Positions 12,222 through 23,850 are shown, counted from the stretch's first letter. The stretch is DNA of 64,000 bases from Epiperipatus broadwayi (GCA_028023455.1 JAQFVV010000021.1:4120853-4184852); one strand, 5' to 3'. Made by a program: numbers and translations. The notes: generated by a model from the sequence alone, not told the origin.

Positions 12222-12627
12222 TTTTTCTAAGCTGCCTGCAGTACCTTCTCTAATCAACACGTGCTATATAGCAACATGTTTAAGCTATTCACAAAAATTT
12301 GAAGGTGTTACTATTTTTAGATCATGAGTTGTGACATAAAATGTAAAAGAAGGTTGTACCTTCATGGATCATCTTTACGCTCTCCCAGTGGCTGCAATCT
12401 TGAATACTACTAGAAAATATCTTCAAGATTTATAGCTTTATTGCCACACACATTTGTAAATATTTCATTAGTAGTTTTGACCAGTTCGAATCAAAATTTA
12501 ATGTTAATACATTATTTTAAAATATGAAACACACGCATCTTAATGTTTGTGGTAAATAGCTAAATTATGTCATCGCATAACACAGGTACTTATTCATAGA
12601 TGGCACTATAGGCAGCTTTCAGAAGAA
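12222..12627. mobile_element. Family H foldback element, copy 1
   Basis: The terminal arms are inverted: TAAGCTGCCTGCAGTACC ... GCAACATGTTTAAGCTATTC on the left and AAATAGCTAAATTATGTCAT ... CATAGATGGCACTATAGGCA on the right. Other copies lie around 15446-16660, 40088-40550 and 60130-63415. The interior is non-coding. Confidence 0.6.
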
Positions 12628-13465
12628 ATGGGATGGTCAAGTTTTTATATGAGAGATGCAAAAAGTAAAATAAAAATGTTTGGTAGGTTGCAGTTTATGG
12701 ATAATGAAAGAGTAACCAAAATAGTATTTAATTGGGTTACGAGTAAAGGGCAGGCAACAAGATGGGTGAGAATAGTAATGTGGTATGCAAAAGATTTGGA
12801 TAAAGATTTTATATCAGTATACTTGTACAAAAGGTGGTATAATTTTGTTAGGAGGATTGTTGAATATTATAATGGTAAGGAATGTGATAAAAGAATGGAT
12901 GCATTAATAAAGAATAGGAAGTTGAAGAGATGAAGAACAATATGGAGAGTAAAAAGAGTTTAAGTATATATAGAAGTAAATTAAATATTGGGTGCGGGTT
13001 AATTTATGATAATAGCAAGGAAAGTAGTTTATTGTTTAATGCTTGAATGGGATCTTTAGCACAAGAGAATATACATATGGGTGTTTAGTTTTCAAATTGT
13101 GTAAGGAAAACAAATAAAATATTAGGCATCTGTTAATTGAATGTAAATGCTTGAAAGCAGAAAGGGTACAAATAATGAAGTTATGAAAGAACAAATATGA
13201 ACAAAGAAATTATACAGAAAGTGTGTTATTGGTTTTTATGCTGGGTTTGAGAAAAGATAAGGGGATTTAGATATAAAGGCCATAGAGTTGCCAAATATTA
13301 TGTTGTGAAAATGGGATGGAGTAGATTATGGGAAAACTTAGGGTGGGGAATGGAAAGAGAAGGTAAAGTGGCTAACAGGTTTCTCTGGGCATAATTGCTG
13401 AGAGATTCCTGATGCCATTTAAGAAGAAGTCACAGTGCATCACATCACATCATATCACAAACAGT
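12628..13465 (+). pseudogene. LINE-A: 5'-truncated non-LTR retrotransposon, C-terminal end and tail
   Basis: The first 101 codons (12628-12933) are open and rich in basic and aromatic residues, as in the region after the RT domain. Beyond a stop the frames continue with short breaks: an S-L-S-I-Y-R...Y-D-N...S-S-L-L-F block at 12950-13045, and NIRHLLIECKCLKAERVQIM at 13119-13180, the C-terminal H-x4-C zinc-knuckle-like block of LINE ORF2. The tail ends in a CATCACATCACATCA repeat. The same 3' end occurs reversed at 45745-46270, where the NIRHL.IECKCL block is also readable. Several stops and frameshifts make it non-functional. The clade is not certain. Confidence 0.7.
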
Positions 13466-13850
13466 TACCTCTTCACTGGGTTACACTGTGAATATATACA
13501 TAAATAGAGAGGGGAGGAAATTCAATTTTAATCCTCATGATTTGCAATTGACCTCAAAATTATTTATTTATTTACATATCAAATAGAATAATAAAATTTA
13601 TTTTAAACCACTAGTTACATATATTAGTACATCATCCTGTAGTGTTAAAGTAATCTTTTTTTACAAAAAAAAAAATAGCTTTTCTTATGATTTTATAATA
13701 TTTCTTTACATCATGTCACCCTTATCCATATGAGTTTACAGAATTCCACATAGTTATTGCAAATTATTCATTTTAAATAATTTTTATATACTTTTTTTTA
13801 TTCATACATTGCATTGTTTCAATAAAAAGTTTGCTGTTGAATTATTATTA
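13466..13850. other. No supported feature
   Basis: AT-rich spacer between the LINE-A tail and a SINE. Confidence 0.4.
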
Positions 13851-13945
13851 TTTTTTTCATGTGTCATAGCATCGGCCAGAAAGCGAATCCGCTAACCCGG
13901 GACAACTGCTTGTAAATCAGCTATGCTGACCTCTCGAATCATTTA
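13851..13945 (-). mobile_element. tRNA-derived SINE (minus strand)
   Basis: Reverse complement reads TTCGAGAGGTCAGC (A-box region), CAAGCAGTTGTCCCGGGTTA, then a GATTCGC B-box and GATGCTATGACACATG followed by A-run. Same family as 9611 and 35881. No clear target duplication seen. Confidence 0.75.
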
Positions 13946-14425
13946 GTTTTGTTTTTGCCAATTGTACAGCTGATATTAGCAAATTAACTTGTTATTTCCA
14001 TTGATTTTACTCAAATCAAATCATATTCAAATTTCTTTTACAAACTTAAAATAATTTGTCAGCTCTGGATTAAACTCATTGATACATTTCTGAAGATTAG
14101 AGATATCAAATATTATAACCATTTTTTAAATATTTTGCGTTAATCCATATAATTAATCGTTCACTTCCTGAAAATAATCTGTTGCGAGATTAATACAGTT
14201 TTCACATTTTTCAATTGTTAATCACACTATATGTTGTTATGCCTTATTCTAAATGGCTTCACGTCTATTTCTTCCTTAAATTTTTATTAATTAAAGATTT
14301 ATTTTTTTAATTAAAGGTACCTAACGTGTTGATGTTTGTTTATAAATTTTATTAAGACTATGCTCATTCTTAGTTAAAATAAGAGTCATAGATCACATGA
14401 CCCTATTCTCTTGAGCTTGTAAGTT
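13946..14425. other. No supported feature
   Basis: AT-rich sequence without recognised repeats. Confidence 0.4.
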
Positions 14426-14786
14426 ATAAACAATGAGGATTGCCATTTCCTCTACAAGCTTTGTGATAAATGCTTAGCCAGAGCCAGCACTTAAAATATC
14501 TCCGTCAGGAACCTCTCCCCAAACCCCTGACCATGGTTTCGTGCTTGTGTGAAAAGTTCAGATTTTCCACTCAATGGATAACTTTTAGATAAGTGCTTGG
14601 TCTTTGGGTTGGTATTTTTAGATCTAGTGTCTGAACTTACACTGACACCTCTCTGAGGAGTACCAAAGCATGAAACCATGGTCAGGGGTTTGGGGAGGGG
14701 TTCCTGACAGAGATATTTTAAGTGCTGGCTCTGGCTAAACATTTATCACAAAGCTTGTAGAGGAATTGGCAATCCTCATTGTTTAT
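14426..14786. mobile_element. Foldback MITE with ~117 bp near-perfect arms
   Basis: Starts ATAAACAATGAGGATTGCCA and ends with its complement. Arms run 14426-14545 and 14668-14786 with only a few mismatches and a loop of about 125 bp. The apparent minus-strand frame (14491-14742) is an artefact of the palindrome. No target duplication is clear. Confidence 0.8.
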
Positions 14787-15445
14787 GCCCATTCTTCTTT
14801 TATTTCCAATTTACCAGACGATAATTCCATCTTTAAAATGCTTTTTAATTCTAATCTCACCTGATAGTGATGCTATTTAGTTTATTAAAAGCCTTATGTA
14901 TAAATAGCTCTGTGAGATTTGGTACAGTAGATAGGGCATTCAATTTAGGATTGTGATATTATAGGATGGATTCTGTTTTATTTAAAAACCCAAACAATAA
15001 AGTCATATACCTTTTTTAATGTATAAACACAAGTTTTTCAATTGTTCACTAAAATAAGAACTCACTAGGACTTTTGTTGACGTTCATTATATTTGATAAT
15101 AAATCTTGTGTCCTGCATGACTTAGTGTGGTGACATAGTGGTGAACTAAGGACCTCAAGGTTTATGAATCATGTCTGCAACTCTGTTACTTCCAGTGCAC
15201 AAACAGCTTATGAACTCCCAACAAATAAATCATTCAATTATTTTTACTAGTTTTAATTTTCAAACATTATTTTTTGATTTGTTACTTGTAATAAATTCTC
15301 ATCTGCTTAAATTTCAAATATTTGAGTCTTTAATAAAGTAATTTTCCATTTATAACTTGTTACTGAATATTCCATGTCATAAGTGTATAATAACTATAGA
15401 CACAATATCCCAATGAAGAGGAGACTGAGTCTCCCTTCAAGCTGT
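14787..15445. other. No supported feature
   Basis: AT-rich sequence; a GTATAGGATGGATTC-like stretch near 14965 has no family match that I can see. Confidence 0.4.
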
Positions 15446-15806
15446 CTGCACCTCTATATCTGAATAAATACATGTATTACATAGCAACTAAGTTTAGTTG
15501 TTTGCCATAACAATTTTAAGGCAGTGGCATATCTGTATTTTAAGTTATGAGGTAATACATGACTACATGTTTTGTACCATTGTAAAATCATTTTCAATAC
15601 TTTTCCCTACCATCACAACATTTTTTAAAACATTCTTATGACTTAATGAATTCATTGGCATACATTGTATGAATCATTTCAAATATTTTAAGTAGTTTTA
15701 CCTAATTTAAAATAAAACCTAATGTTATCACATTTTTATAACATGAGTTAAAATATGAAACACACTCATATTTTATATCATAGCATTTAAAAATTTTAGA
15801 GTGGAC

Positions 15807-16575
15807 CAGGGCTTTTTTTTTGATATGTAACATGGTGGAATGGCATTCCAGCACCCTTTTCAGTATATTTTTAATGTTTAAAACATAATTAGATGAAATG
15901 GTATTACATATACATAATTACAATCCATATTTATATAACTGAAACAAATCAAAAAATATGGTGTTTTATGAATCAGATGAAAGATGGATGGATTCAAAAT
16001 TGGTACTCTCATGTAATGAGAAATGGACTCAACCCCATCCCCATTGGTCACTCATGATGAATGAATGACTGTAGCAATGCATATGCAGCCAGTAATGTTT
16101 GACGTTTGTGATTGAGTGCACCTGTGTAGTGATTGACAATGTGTGAATTATTAATTTCTTTATCTTTATGTAAATTTGATGTTATTTTTATTTTATAGTG
16201 TAAAAATTAACCTCAAATTTAAAAATGAAAAGCATTTCCAGTTACTTCTCAACCATCGGTCCCACTAATAAAATGTCCAAAATTATGACAGAAAATATGG
16301 AAATATTGGTGCAAGTTGATGTTCCTGAATCATCTCAAGCGGATCTTGAGATGCAATGCTAAACTCAAAATGATTGGCCAGATTATTTGCTTCAGATTTG
16401 ACATGTCCAAGATAAAAAAATTATGATAAATTTTGTTTAATTTTTTTTGATTGCTACATAGCATAGGAAACACTGCTTTAAATTTCATTTAAATGATATT
16501 TGAATATAATTTTCTTTAGTAAGAAGCTTGACAAAAAATGAGTTCCAACAACTTTTTTTTATTAAAAAAGCCCTG
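15807..16575 (+). mobile_element. Internally deleted hAT transposon with 8 bp target duplication
   Basis: Terminal repeats are CAGGGCTTTTTTTTTGATAT at the left and the complement of AATAAAAAAGCCCTG at the right. The flanks GAGTGGAC (15799-15806) and GAGTTGAC (16576-16583) match at 7 of 8 positions, as expected for hAT. It holds only a short transposase start (16225-16362). Confidence 0.8.
16225..16362 (+). pseudogene. hAT transposase N-terminal fragment (45 codons)
   Basis: Opens MKSISSYFSTIGPTNKM and runs 45 codons to a stop; after the stop a W-P-D-Y-L-L fragment follows. The basic/aromatic 'K-x-I-x-x-Y-F' start resembles the N-terminus of hAT transposases of the ZMYM/KIAA-like type. No zinc finger, RNase H core or dimerisation domain remains. 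Confidence 0.5.
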
Positions 16576-16844
16576 GAGTTGACTATCTAAATTATATTAC
16601 TTCATAATATATATGTTGATTCATAGATGGCACTGAATTCAGCTTGGAGAGAGTAATCACTACATACATGTTTTTAATTGAGAGAATTAAGAAGTATATT
16701 TGAACTAAAGATAATTTTTAGTTTAATGCATGATCAGTAATAATCATTAATATAGTTCTATGAAGTGATTTGTGACAAAGTTGTGAGTTCAGAAAGTTTG
16801 ACACTTGTAATCAAACTATAGTAAAGTCCTATCTATAAAATCCT

Positions 16845-16930
16845 ATCTAGGCCAACTGATGAGTACTGGTTCAGCATGAAATGCGTATCTTGATAAATCA
16901 TCTTTTTCACATGACTTTGGTCTCATATTT
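16845..16930 (+). mobile_element. Family C fragment with hammerhead motif
   Basis: Only the ribozyme-containing part of family C is kept, with the TCATCTTTTTCACATGACT block that follows the motif in other copies. Confidence 0.65.
16851..16894 (+). ncRNA. Hammerhead ribozyme motif (family C)
   Basis: CTGATGA at 16856-16862, stem II GTACT...AGCAT (weakened), GAAA from 16878, then ATGC/GTAT (stem III, with one G-T pair), cleavage nucleotide C at 16889. Flanks GCCAA and TTGAT give three stem I pairs. Core intact. Confidence 0.65.
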
Positions 16931-17149
16931 AAGAAAATTGTAATGAAATAGAAGTTTAAACTATATATATGAAGTTATAAACATATTCAAAAAAGGTGTA
17001 TATGAAATTAAAATTACAATATGATCTATCTAGGTTTTACACATTTGAAAAAAAGAGAATTGGATGTTTAAAAATCTGGGCCGATGGATGATTGTGAGTG
17101 ATACGGTTGAGCTAAGGAAAAAGATGCACTGAGATAAAAAATAAAATTT

Positions 17150-17400
17150 GAAAATATATGAAGTAAATGCTTTCTACTTTTGTAAATCATCTTCAATGAT
17201 CTCTCTGCCATCATAAAATCTTGTCAACTATTTGAAAACACTCTGGTGACTCATGTATTTTCTGACATACACAGTGTGAATTATTTTGAATGCTTTAGTA
17301 ACAGTTTTAGAAAAAAATTAATATTAAAGTATTATTTTTATAACACATGTTGACCCATAAATGGTGCTGAAGGTGGTTCATTAGAGAAAAACAATCACTC
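17150..17400. repeat. Family H fragment (central and right part)
   Basis: Resembles the centre of the family H copy at 15560-15790 (TTTTGTAAATCATCTTCAAT, ATTATTTTGAATG) and ends with the CCATAAATGGTGCTGAAG block equivalent to its right end. Confidence 0.5.
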
Positions 17401-17484
17401 ACCATTTTTTCACTGTGACAAATTGTTGATGTGCATATATGTATATATAAAGTCAACATGAGGATGACAATTATAGTGGCATCA

Positions 17485-17775
17485 ACAAGGGCTTTGAGCA
17501 TTCCATTCTTGAATTTTCAATGGTATGGATGGCTAAAGAGTTGTATGCCTGTCCATTAAAGTTTGCAAATTTTCTATATTAATATAAACTGAGCACTGAT
17601 TATATATGTGTGTGAGCAATAATTTGGATCAATTGATGAATGCTGTTTCAGCATGAAAGATGTATATTGGAGATCATTTATCTTGTTCACATGTATGTGG
17701 TCATGTGTATCAGTTGTATAAGATGGAGTGGATAGCTGTAGAGAGCTTGAAAATCTGAGTTCAGATCCTTTCTAA
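17485..17775 (+). mobile_element. Family C element, partial copy with tRNA-like segment
   Basis: Matches the plus-oriented copy at 56350-56683: GGGCTTTGAGCATTCCAT, ATGGCTAAAGAGTTG, CCTGTCCATTAAAGTTTG, the hammerhead motif, then a tRNA-like segment with the B-box GAGTTCAGATCC at about 17757. The 5' part is missing. Confidence 0.7.
17628..17671 (+). ncRNA. Hammerhead motif with a core change (family C)
   Basis: TTGATGA at 17633-17639 has T where the conserved C3 should be. Stem II TGCT-GTTTC-AGCA is perfect, GAAA is present, stem III is degraded. Flanks ATCAA/TTGGA pair at four positions including one G-T. Likely inactive. Confidence 0.6.
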
Positions 17776-18170
17776 TTATATTAAGTTTAGTATAAACAAT
17801 GTACATGTATTTAAATATTACATATATACCAGACAAATGTACATAATAAATAAATAAACCAAAATTTGTAATTTATCACTTTATAATGTTAAATAATATG
17901 CAAAACTGTAAAGAAATACTTTTAACTACTTTGACATAATAATTCTCAACTGTAATTCGATACTAAACTAACTGGTTCACAAATTCCAACATATTTAACT
18001 GTCATTCAATAAATACTTATGTTCAAATAGTATATCTTTCTTAAATATGTTATTAATATGATGAGATTGAAATATTGTTTATGAAACAAAAATATTTTTA
18101 AATATACAGTTAGGATTCATTTTGTATTCTTGTTCATTATCTTTTTTAATGAAATTAGACTTAAATGTAC
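17776..18170. other. No supported feature
   Basis: AT-rich spacer. Confidence 0.4.
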
Positions 18171-18319
18171 CACACAATCACCATTTCTTATGCTTACACA
18201 AGTTATTAAATCTAGCAATTTTCTCCATACAGTAGGGCTACTTAGTGCAATCCATAGTAATCAATAAATGCTGGAATGTTTGTGCACAAAAATCCTTTCC
18301 TAGTGTCTACTCATCCTGT

Positions 18320-18361
18320 ATTCCCAGTTAAATTTTAGCTTGTGACCTTCATCAGTGAGGA
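18320..18361 (-). ncRNA. Degraded hammerhead motif (family B, left arm)
   Basis: CTGATGA (18355-18349 on minus) and GGTC-ACAA-GCT remain, but the GAAAC-TAG-TC half has become AAAATTTAAC. Not expected to cleave. Confidence 0.55.
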
Positions 18362-18566
18362 GACTTGAATCTGAGAGTATTGCCCTTAGATCTATAAATC
18401 TAATGCAATCCTTCAGAAATCATCTTTTATCTTTTTAGTTAAAACAAGTTAAAGTTATCAAAATGTTTAGATACTGAACTGGGTTCAAATATATACACCC
18501 TAGATTGAAAATTTATTTTTATTTTGGAGTTATAGCTTTACAGTCAACTAAAAAGCTAAGGGTGGC

Positions 18567-18608
18567 TGCTCACTGATGAAAGACACAAGCTAGAAACTAG
18601 TCTAGTGA
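18567..18608 (+). ncRNA. Hammerhead ribozyme motif (family B, right arm)
   Basis: CTGATGA at 18573-18579 and GAAACTAGTC at 18593-18602 are intact; stem II is reduced (GAC/GCT). Stem I is weak in this copy. Confidence 0.65.
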
Positions 18609-18722
18609 TATTGGATGAGTAAACACTAAATAGGAATTTTGATATACAAACCTTTTAGCATCCCTTTATTACTGTGGCTTGTATTGGGTATCACTACTGT
18701 ATGAAGAATATTGCTATTGTTT

Positions 18723-19187
18723 TATTCAATATTGCCATTCCCTCAGACTAATAATCTAATCTAATGATTTTTCACATTTACAATCTCAACTAATTTAGTA
18801 ACCTTTTCAAACTCTGACACTTTTTATTGCTCCACCTGGTGAGAGTTTTTAAACTTGTTCAAACTTTTACTTCAGCATAAAATTTTTATTTTATACTAAA
18901 ATTTAATAAATTGGACTTCATTTCTTTTTGATTTTATTTTATAATTGAATAATATTCTAAAAAATCGTAATTGATTTTTATAAATATTTAAAAACTGATT
19001 TGTAAATAAGAATAATAGACTATAAAGGTTATCAACAATGTTTGCCTAAACACTTTCAAAAATGAACATTTTTTAATGTTCTTTTTTTATGTCAATAAAT
19101 AAATGTAAATTTTTAATAAATATATCAAATTCTGCTTTAAAATCTGATATTTTCTTTATAATTATTAAAATATTTGAAAAAATTCTA
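18723..19187. other. No supported feature
   Basis: AT-rich spacer. Confidence 0.4.
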
Positions 19188-20157
19188 TTAACACTTTAAT
19201 AGCCTGAAACGCGACATCGCAGTTGTCACCTTTAGATTGCTCTAACTCAGTCAATTTTTTAGTTACATTGATGAAAAAATACCCGTATTAAAGCTTAGAG
19301 CAAGGCCTATAAGATGCTGCCCTCTTTTGAATTATTTTACAAGTAAAAAATCAAACTAGGAGGGTTTTAAGTTGAACAAGAGAAGAAGGCCAGTTTTGAT
19401 TGGTTGGATAATCTATTCCCAATATATTCCCAATTCTTATTGGCTGATAATTCCGTTAAATACTTTTTCACCACTAAAATGAAAATATATGTTTTGGAGT
19501 GTTTTTTTTATTATATTTCGTACATATTATAAATAATTTTCATAAAATCTAATATTTCTAATAAAAATATAGTTATTTTACAAAAGTAGTAAGGTTTTAT
19601 TAAAAAATTGTATACTTTACACGATTGTAAATTGAAAAAGAAACCAGCCGTAGCAGCAATTTTTGACATCTTGTCAAGAGGTTAGATTGCTCCAAGCTGT
19701 TTATTTGATTTTCAAACAAAGATTAATGATTTAGAATATTTTTCTGGCATTATAATGTATTTTTGGTGTATTTTTTTAATAATATGCTGAAAGTATAATT
19801 ATTTTGAGAAAGACGTTAAGATTTTTCCTAAAAAATTCTTAAAAAATTCATAACGTGAAATCTGGGAGGGATCTAAATGACATTTACAATGCTTCTAATT
19901 CACTCGTAATGTTTTCTTTGATTTTTCCGCTTTTGAATATTTTTATAAAATACAAATAAAAATATATTTTTGAAATAACTTTTGTTTACTTTCCTAACAT
20001 TACAAATAATTAATATACTTTTTGAAAATGAAACTAAAATTAATATACATTAAAAGATGAAAATATTTGTATCAAAAAGTTTGTCACTTGACCAATTAAA
20101 AGTTTCAGAGTTTTACTTCGCTGAACCAATAACGAAAGTGATCTATTAAAGTGTTAA
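19188..20157 (+). mobile_element. piggyBac-type MITE, copy 1
   Basis: Flanked by TTAA on both sides (19188-19191 and 20154-20157) with inverted ends CACTTTAATAG / CTATTAAAGTG. The interior shares GCCCTCTTTTGAATTATTTT, ACAAGTAAAAAA, GATTGGTTG and GACCAATTAAAAGTTT blocks with copies at 44221 and 57922. No transposase. TTAA target sites are the hallmark of piggyBac. Confidence 0.75.
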
Positions 20158-21034
20158 TATGCCAATTTTGACATGATGACATTAGGAATGAATTTCATGA
20201 GAAGTCTCATCAAGAAGGTAAGTTTCCCCTTATAATATATTTTTCTTTAGAGAAAAATAAAATAAAAATGATTAATATTTGCTATCTATAAGATATTGAC
20301 TTCAGATTTTTTTACAATTAAAAAATTAATAAAATAGTATGGCCTATTTACAATGTCATAAAAAATCTCATCTAATATGAGTTACCACAATGGTAAAGCA
20401 GTGTGCTAAAGTGGTGGAAAAACCATGTTTTTTCTGAGGAAAACAAACATGTCTTCAATGAATATTAAACTTATTAATTTAATAATAAATCCTTTTAAAA
20501 TGGTCAAAACCAACTTAAAAATTTTAAAATTTGTACTTACTTTAATATTGAAATTAGTGCATACATTAACCCCTTTATATTTCTTTGAAATCTTTATTCT
20601 GAATTTTAATTTAATTATTTTAATATTATATAAAAATTGAAAATAATTAAGATGAAATAAAGGAATACATTGTTCTGCAGTTTTAATTTTTTTTACCATT
20701 ATAAATTAATATATATATATATATATGCTCTGTGCACAGATAATGAAGCTATTCAATGTACGTAAAATTATCAAAAGTTACCGCCAAGTGCTTTTAGGAC
20801 AGTTTATAGTCCCATAGTCATGGCAACTTGTATTTGGTTAAGAACTGTAATATAAATGCAAATTTTATGCAAATTCATATGCAGATGCTACAAGAGACCA
20901 TTTTCAAGACAGAAAAAAGCAGGCCTCTCTTCTATTGATTGCTGCTGGGTCACTTAACAATGTAGTAAGTTTCCCTGATTTTGCATTTAATATCGTTTAT
21001 TTTTTAAACACATATATATATATAATATCAAGTG
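20158..21034. other. No supported feature
   Basis: AT-rich; overlapping frames on both strands at 20406-20699 are low-complexity and not credible genes. Confidence 0.45.
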
Positions 21035-21287
21035 ATATAAATATAATAAACAAAATACACTAGAATAACTGTACAAAACTAAAAATGCCTATATAAAATT
21101 TTAAAATAACTTCTTTGCTATAGCCAGCTTATGACTTCTTCCACCATCTTCAGTAGCAATTCAAGATGGCAGAAGAAGCTGTAAGCTAGCTATAGCAAAG
21201 AAATTATTTTTCAATTTTACATACACATTTTTAATTTTGTAGAGTTATTCTAGTGTATTTTGTTTATATATATATATATATGATATC
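21035..21287. mobile_element. Foldback element, ~115 bp arms, very short loop
   Basis: Left ATAAACAAAATACACTAGAA ... TTCTTTGCTATAGCCAGCTT is mirrored by the right arm; the loop is about a dozen bases around CAGTAGCAATTC. The tip contains CTGAAGATGG on the minus strand, reminiscent of the hammerhead-like hairpins below, but no GAAA box follows. Confidence 0.75.
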
Positions 21288-22829
21288 TGTATACTAATTT
21301 TAAGTTTTTTAATCAATTATTTAATGGAATGTTGTTTAATTTATTATAATCTTTAATTTAATTTTATGCATGAAATTAATTTACTGGTGAATTAAATTAT
21401 AGAAATATTAATTATATATTGGTGTAGATTGTCAGAGTGTTAGAAGTTGTGCTATTTTTTTATATCCTAATATTATTTACAACATGCTTGTTTAATGATT
21501 TTTCGTTATGTATTAGTTATTTCATAGACGCTAAATATATTTAGATATTATAACTAAAAAATAATGCTTTGTTAAGAGCTTCAATTCTGCCTTATATTCA
21601 GAGATTGGATAATCATTAATTATGCGATTTATAAAAAGTTATATGATTGAATGAAAGATGTAGAAGGAAGGTTATTATCTCAATTTAATTCTGAAATAAA
21701 TATTACTATCATTAATAATTAAATTAATCTTCATTTTCCTTTCTATCATTATCTTTGTATTTTCGTTTACTTTAGTCTAGGGTATTATCAAACGATAGCA
21801 TCAATTTTTAGGATACATTAAGCTTATCAATAATATACATTAAAATCAAACTTAGCAAAGTTAAAAGTGGAACATAAAATGGAATACAATTATTTTAACA
21901 TAGATACAGAATTATGCTGAAAGCATATACTTTGTCAATGAACATATATGTCGAGTATAAATTACCATTAGAATTACCAGTATATACTTTGAGTTCAAGT
22001 TTACATGTTTAGAAGTCCAATTAGTTTTGCATTAATATAACATTATTCTGAATGCATAAAATTTATCCATGAATATTTAAATTGCAATAAAATTCATATT
22101 AATTACTCCTGAAAGTCATTAAGTTAACATCGACTGCATCTCCAGCTTTATCTCACTTTTCCCAATGTTCATATAATTTTAGCAGTAAATTGTCATTTAT
22201 AATTATCCAGGCAACTCTTTATTAAACTGTAGTCTTTATTCTAGTCGGGATATTTGCTTAAGAACACTTAGTGACCAGGTTAGGTCCGCAAAGCATTTAT
22301 TACAAAAAAATTTTTTTTATCAATCTCTTTGATTTCATGTAACAAAGAATATGTTACAGTGAGATTCTTTAGACTATCATTGCAAAGCATTTCTTTTTTT
22401 TCTTGTCACTTTAATGTTTTCGATGGCGTTTAACTTCCAAATCATTTCTCAACTTGTTCTGTTACTGAAAAACAGGATTTCTAGTGGGTTTTTTCATTTT
22501 TTGATCAATTGGTTTCATTTCAAATCATTTTCAAAGTCTTATGTTACACCATAACTTTTTTGGAATTACTTATTTAAGCCTTTGTCATTTCCAGCAGCAA
22601 CCATTTGCGTAAAACAGAACGTTAGAAAAAATCAGTTATTCTTGGCTGAAAACCAGTTTAAACTTTCTTTTAAAGATGATAAAACAATAAAATATGTACT
22701 CACCTTTTAACTTGATATACTTTTAAACCAATCCTATTCCCTAAACTAGAGTAACAGGACTCAAATAGGGGGGGGGGGCAGAAACAGAGTAATCTGGAGT
22801 CCTTGGCTCTCTCTAGTGGACTAAGTCTG
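21288..22829. other. No supported feature
   Basis: AT-rich with a G-run at 22769-22780. No coding or repeat signal that I can support. Confidence 0.45.
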
Positions 22830-23275
22830 TTAAATTAGTGGAGGTTTTTCTTTCATTATCTTTCTATTTTCTTTTTATCTTCAATCAGTTAGATTAATAG
22901 AGATCGATTTTTCATATTTGTATTTTCTTTTACTTTCGGTCAGCTTAGTGGAAGTCTTTTTTATTATCTTTGTATTTTCTTTTACTTTCAGTTAGTAAGA
23001 TTAATGGAGGTATTTTTTTAATTATCTTTTACTTTTGTTAGATTAGTGGGAATCTTTCTGTCATTATCTTTGTATTTCCTTTATTTTCAGTCAGTGAATG
23101 TCTTTCTTTTATTATCTTTCTATTTTCTTTTATCTTCAGTCAGGTAGAATAGTGGAAGTCTTTCTGTCATTATCTTTCTATTTTTTTTATTTATCTTCAA
23201 TCAATTAAATTAGTGGAGATCTTTCACTCTCTTTATATATTTTTTACCTTCAATCAGACTATTGTAGATCTTGGT
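22830..23275. repeat. Pyrimidine-rich minisatellite, ~60 bp unit, about seven degenerate copies
   Basis: Repeating order TTAGTGGAAGTCTTTCT - TCATTATCTTTGTATTTTC - TTTTACTTTCAGTCAG. Copies vary in length by indels in T-runs. One strand is almost purely C/T plus A. Confidence 0.8.
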
Positions 23276-23850
23276 TGAGACTACCTTATGACTATCAGTC
23301 ATCTCTTTATCCTAGCAATGGGATTGCATATTTGGACAATCATGCCCATCTTTTAATTACAATCAGAATAATTTTAACTTCAATCCTTTTTCTTTTTTAT
23401 TTGCCTTTTTTAAAACTTTGTAGTCTTTCATTAGTTTCCCCGTCTTTTTTTTTTCTGGTATTATAATAGAAATACCTATTTGCTATTGTTGCTATTGATT
23501 ATAATTTTAAATTCTCAGTATAGATGTAAGTCTTATGTTCCAATTGAGTGTCATCCGGTGGTTAAACCGAACAGCATTTTTGATTCGTTTTTATATACAT
23601 TTGTTAACTGTGTTTCAGTTTTAACACAGCAGAAAAGTTTACTTATTAAATGGTAATGAGTTAAAAAAGCATTTTCCAAAAAATGTTCTTTTAAGAAAAA
23701 ATTCTAAAACAGTTCTTGATCAGATGGACATATATATTGTCTGATTCTGAAGATATACTCAAAACAGAACTTTATTGAATTTTACTTTTTTTCTTTAGCT
23801 ATGTAATTCTGTAAGTAATGTTAATAAGCTTCCCAAGAAAAGATTAAATG
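23276..23850. other. No supported feature
   Basis: T-rich flank of the minisatellite; the short plus-strand frame at 23275-23466 is low-complexity. Confidence 0.4.

Larger units (their letters stand above)
15446..16660. mobile_element. Family H foldback element, copy 2, split by a hAT insertion
   Basis: The left part (15446-15806) and right part (16576-16660) match the two ends of family H: ATACATGTATTACATAGCAA on the left, and CTAAATTATATTACTTCATA then TTCATAGATGGCACTG on the right. The hAT at 15807-16575 sits between them with a target duplication, so family H is older than the hAT here. Confidence 0.6.
18171..18722 (+). mobile_element. Family B element, copy 3 (both arms, centre shortened)
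   Basis: Starts CACACAATCACCATTTCTTA, passes the CTCCATACAGTAGGGCTA block, and returns through the inverted right arm to a block related to ACTACTGTATGGAGAG. Right arm lacks ~50 bp before the ribozyme. Ribozyme motifs occur in both arms, each pointing away from the centre: degraded on the left, intact on the right. Confidence 0.75.

Noticed and set aside
12300-12350. Hammerhead-like CATGAG...ACATAAAATG in family H
   Set aside because: Recurs in family H copies, but neither the CTGANGA box nor GAAA plus a UH site can be aligned without insertions.
14491-14742. 83-codon minus-strand frame
   Set aside because: Lies across both arms of a near-perfect palindrome; the frame is a by-product of the inverted repeat.
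16225-16362. Host gene exon
   Set aside because: Located inside a hAT element with terminal repeats and target duplication; best explained as transposase remnant.
20406-20699. Overlapping frames on both strands
   Set aside because: Long only because of AT-rich codons; no family features.
21120-21185. Hammerhead motif in the hairpin tip (CTGAAGATGG)
   Set aside because: No GAAA box and no stem II can be drawn.
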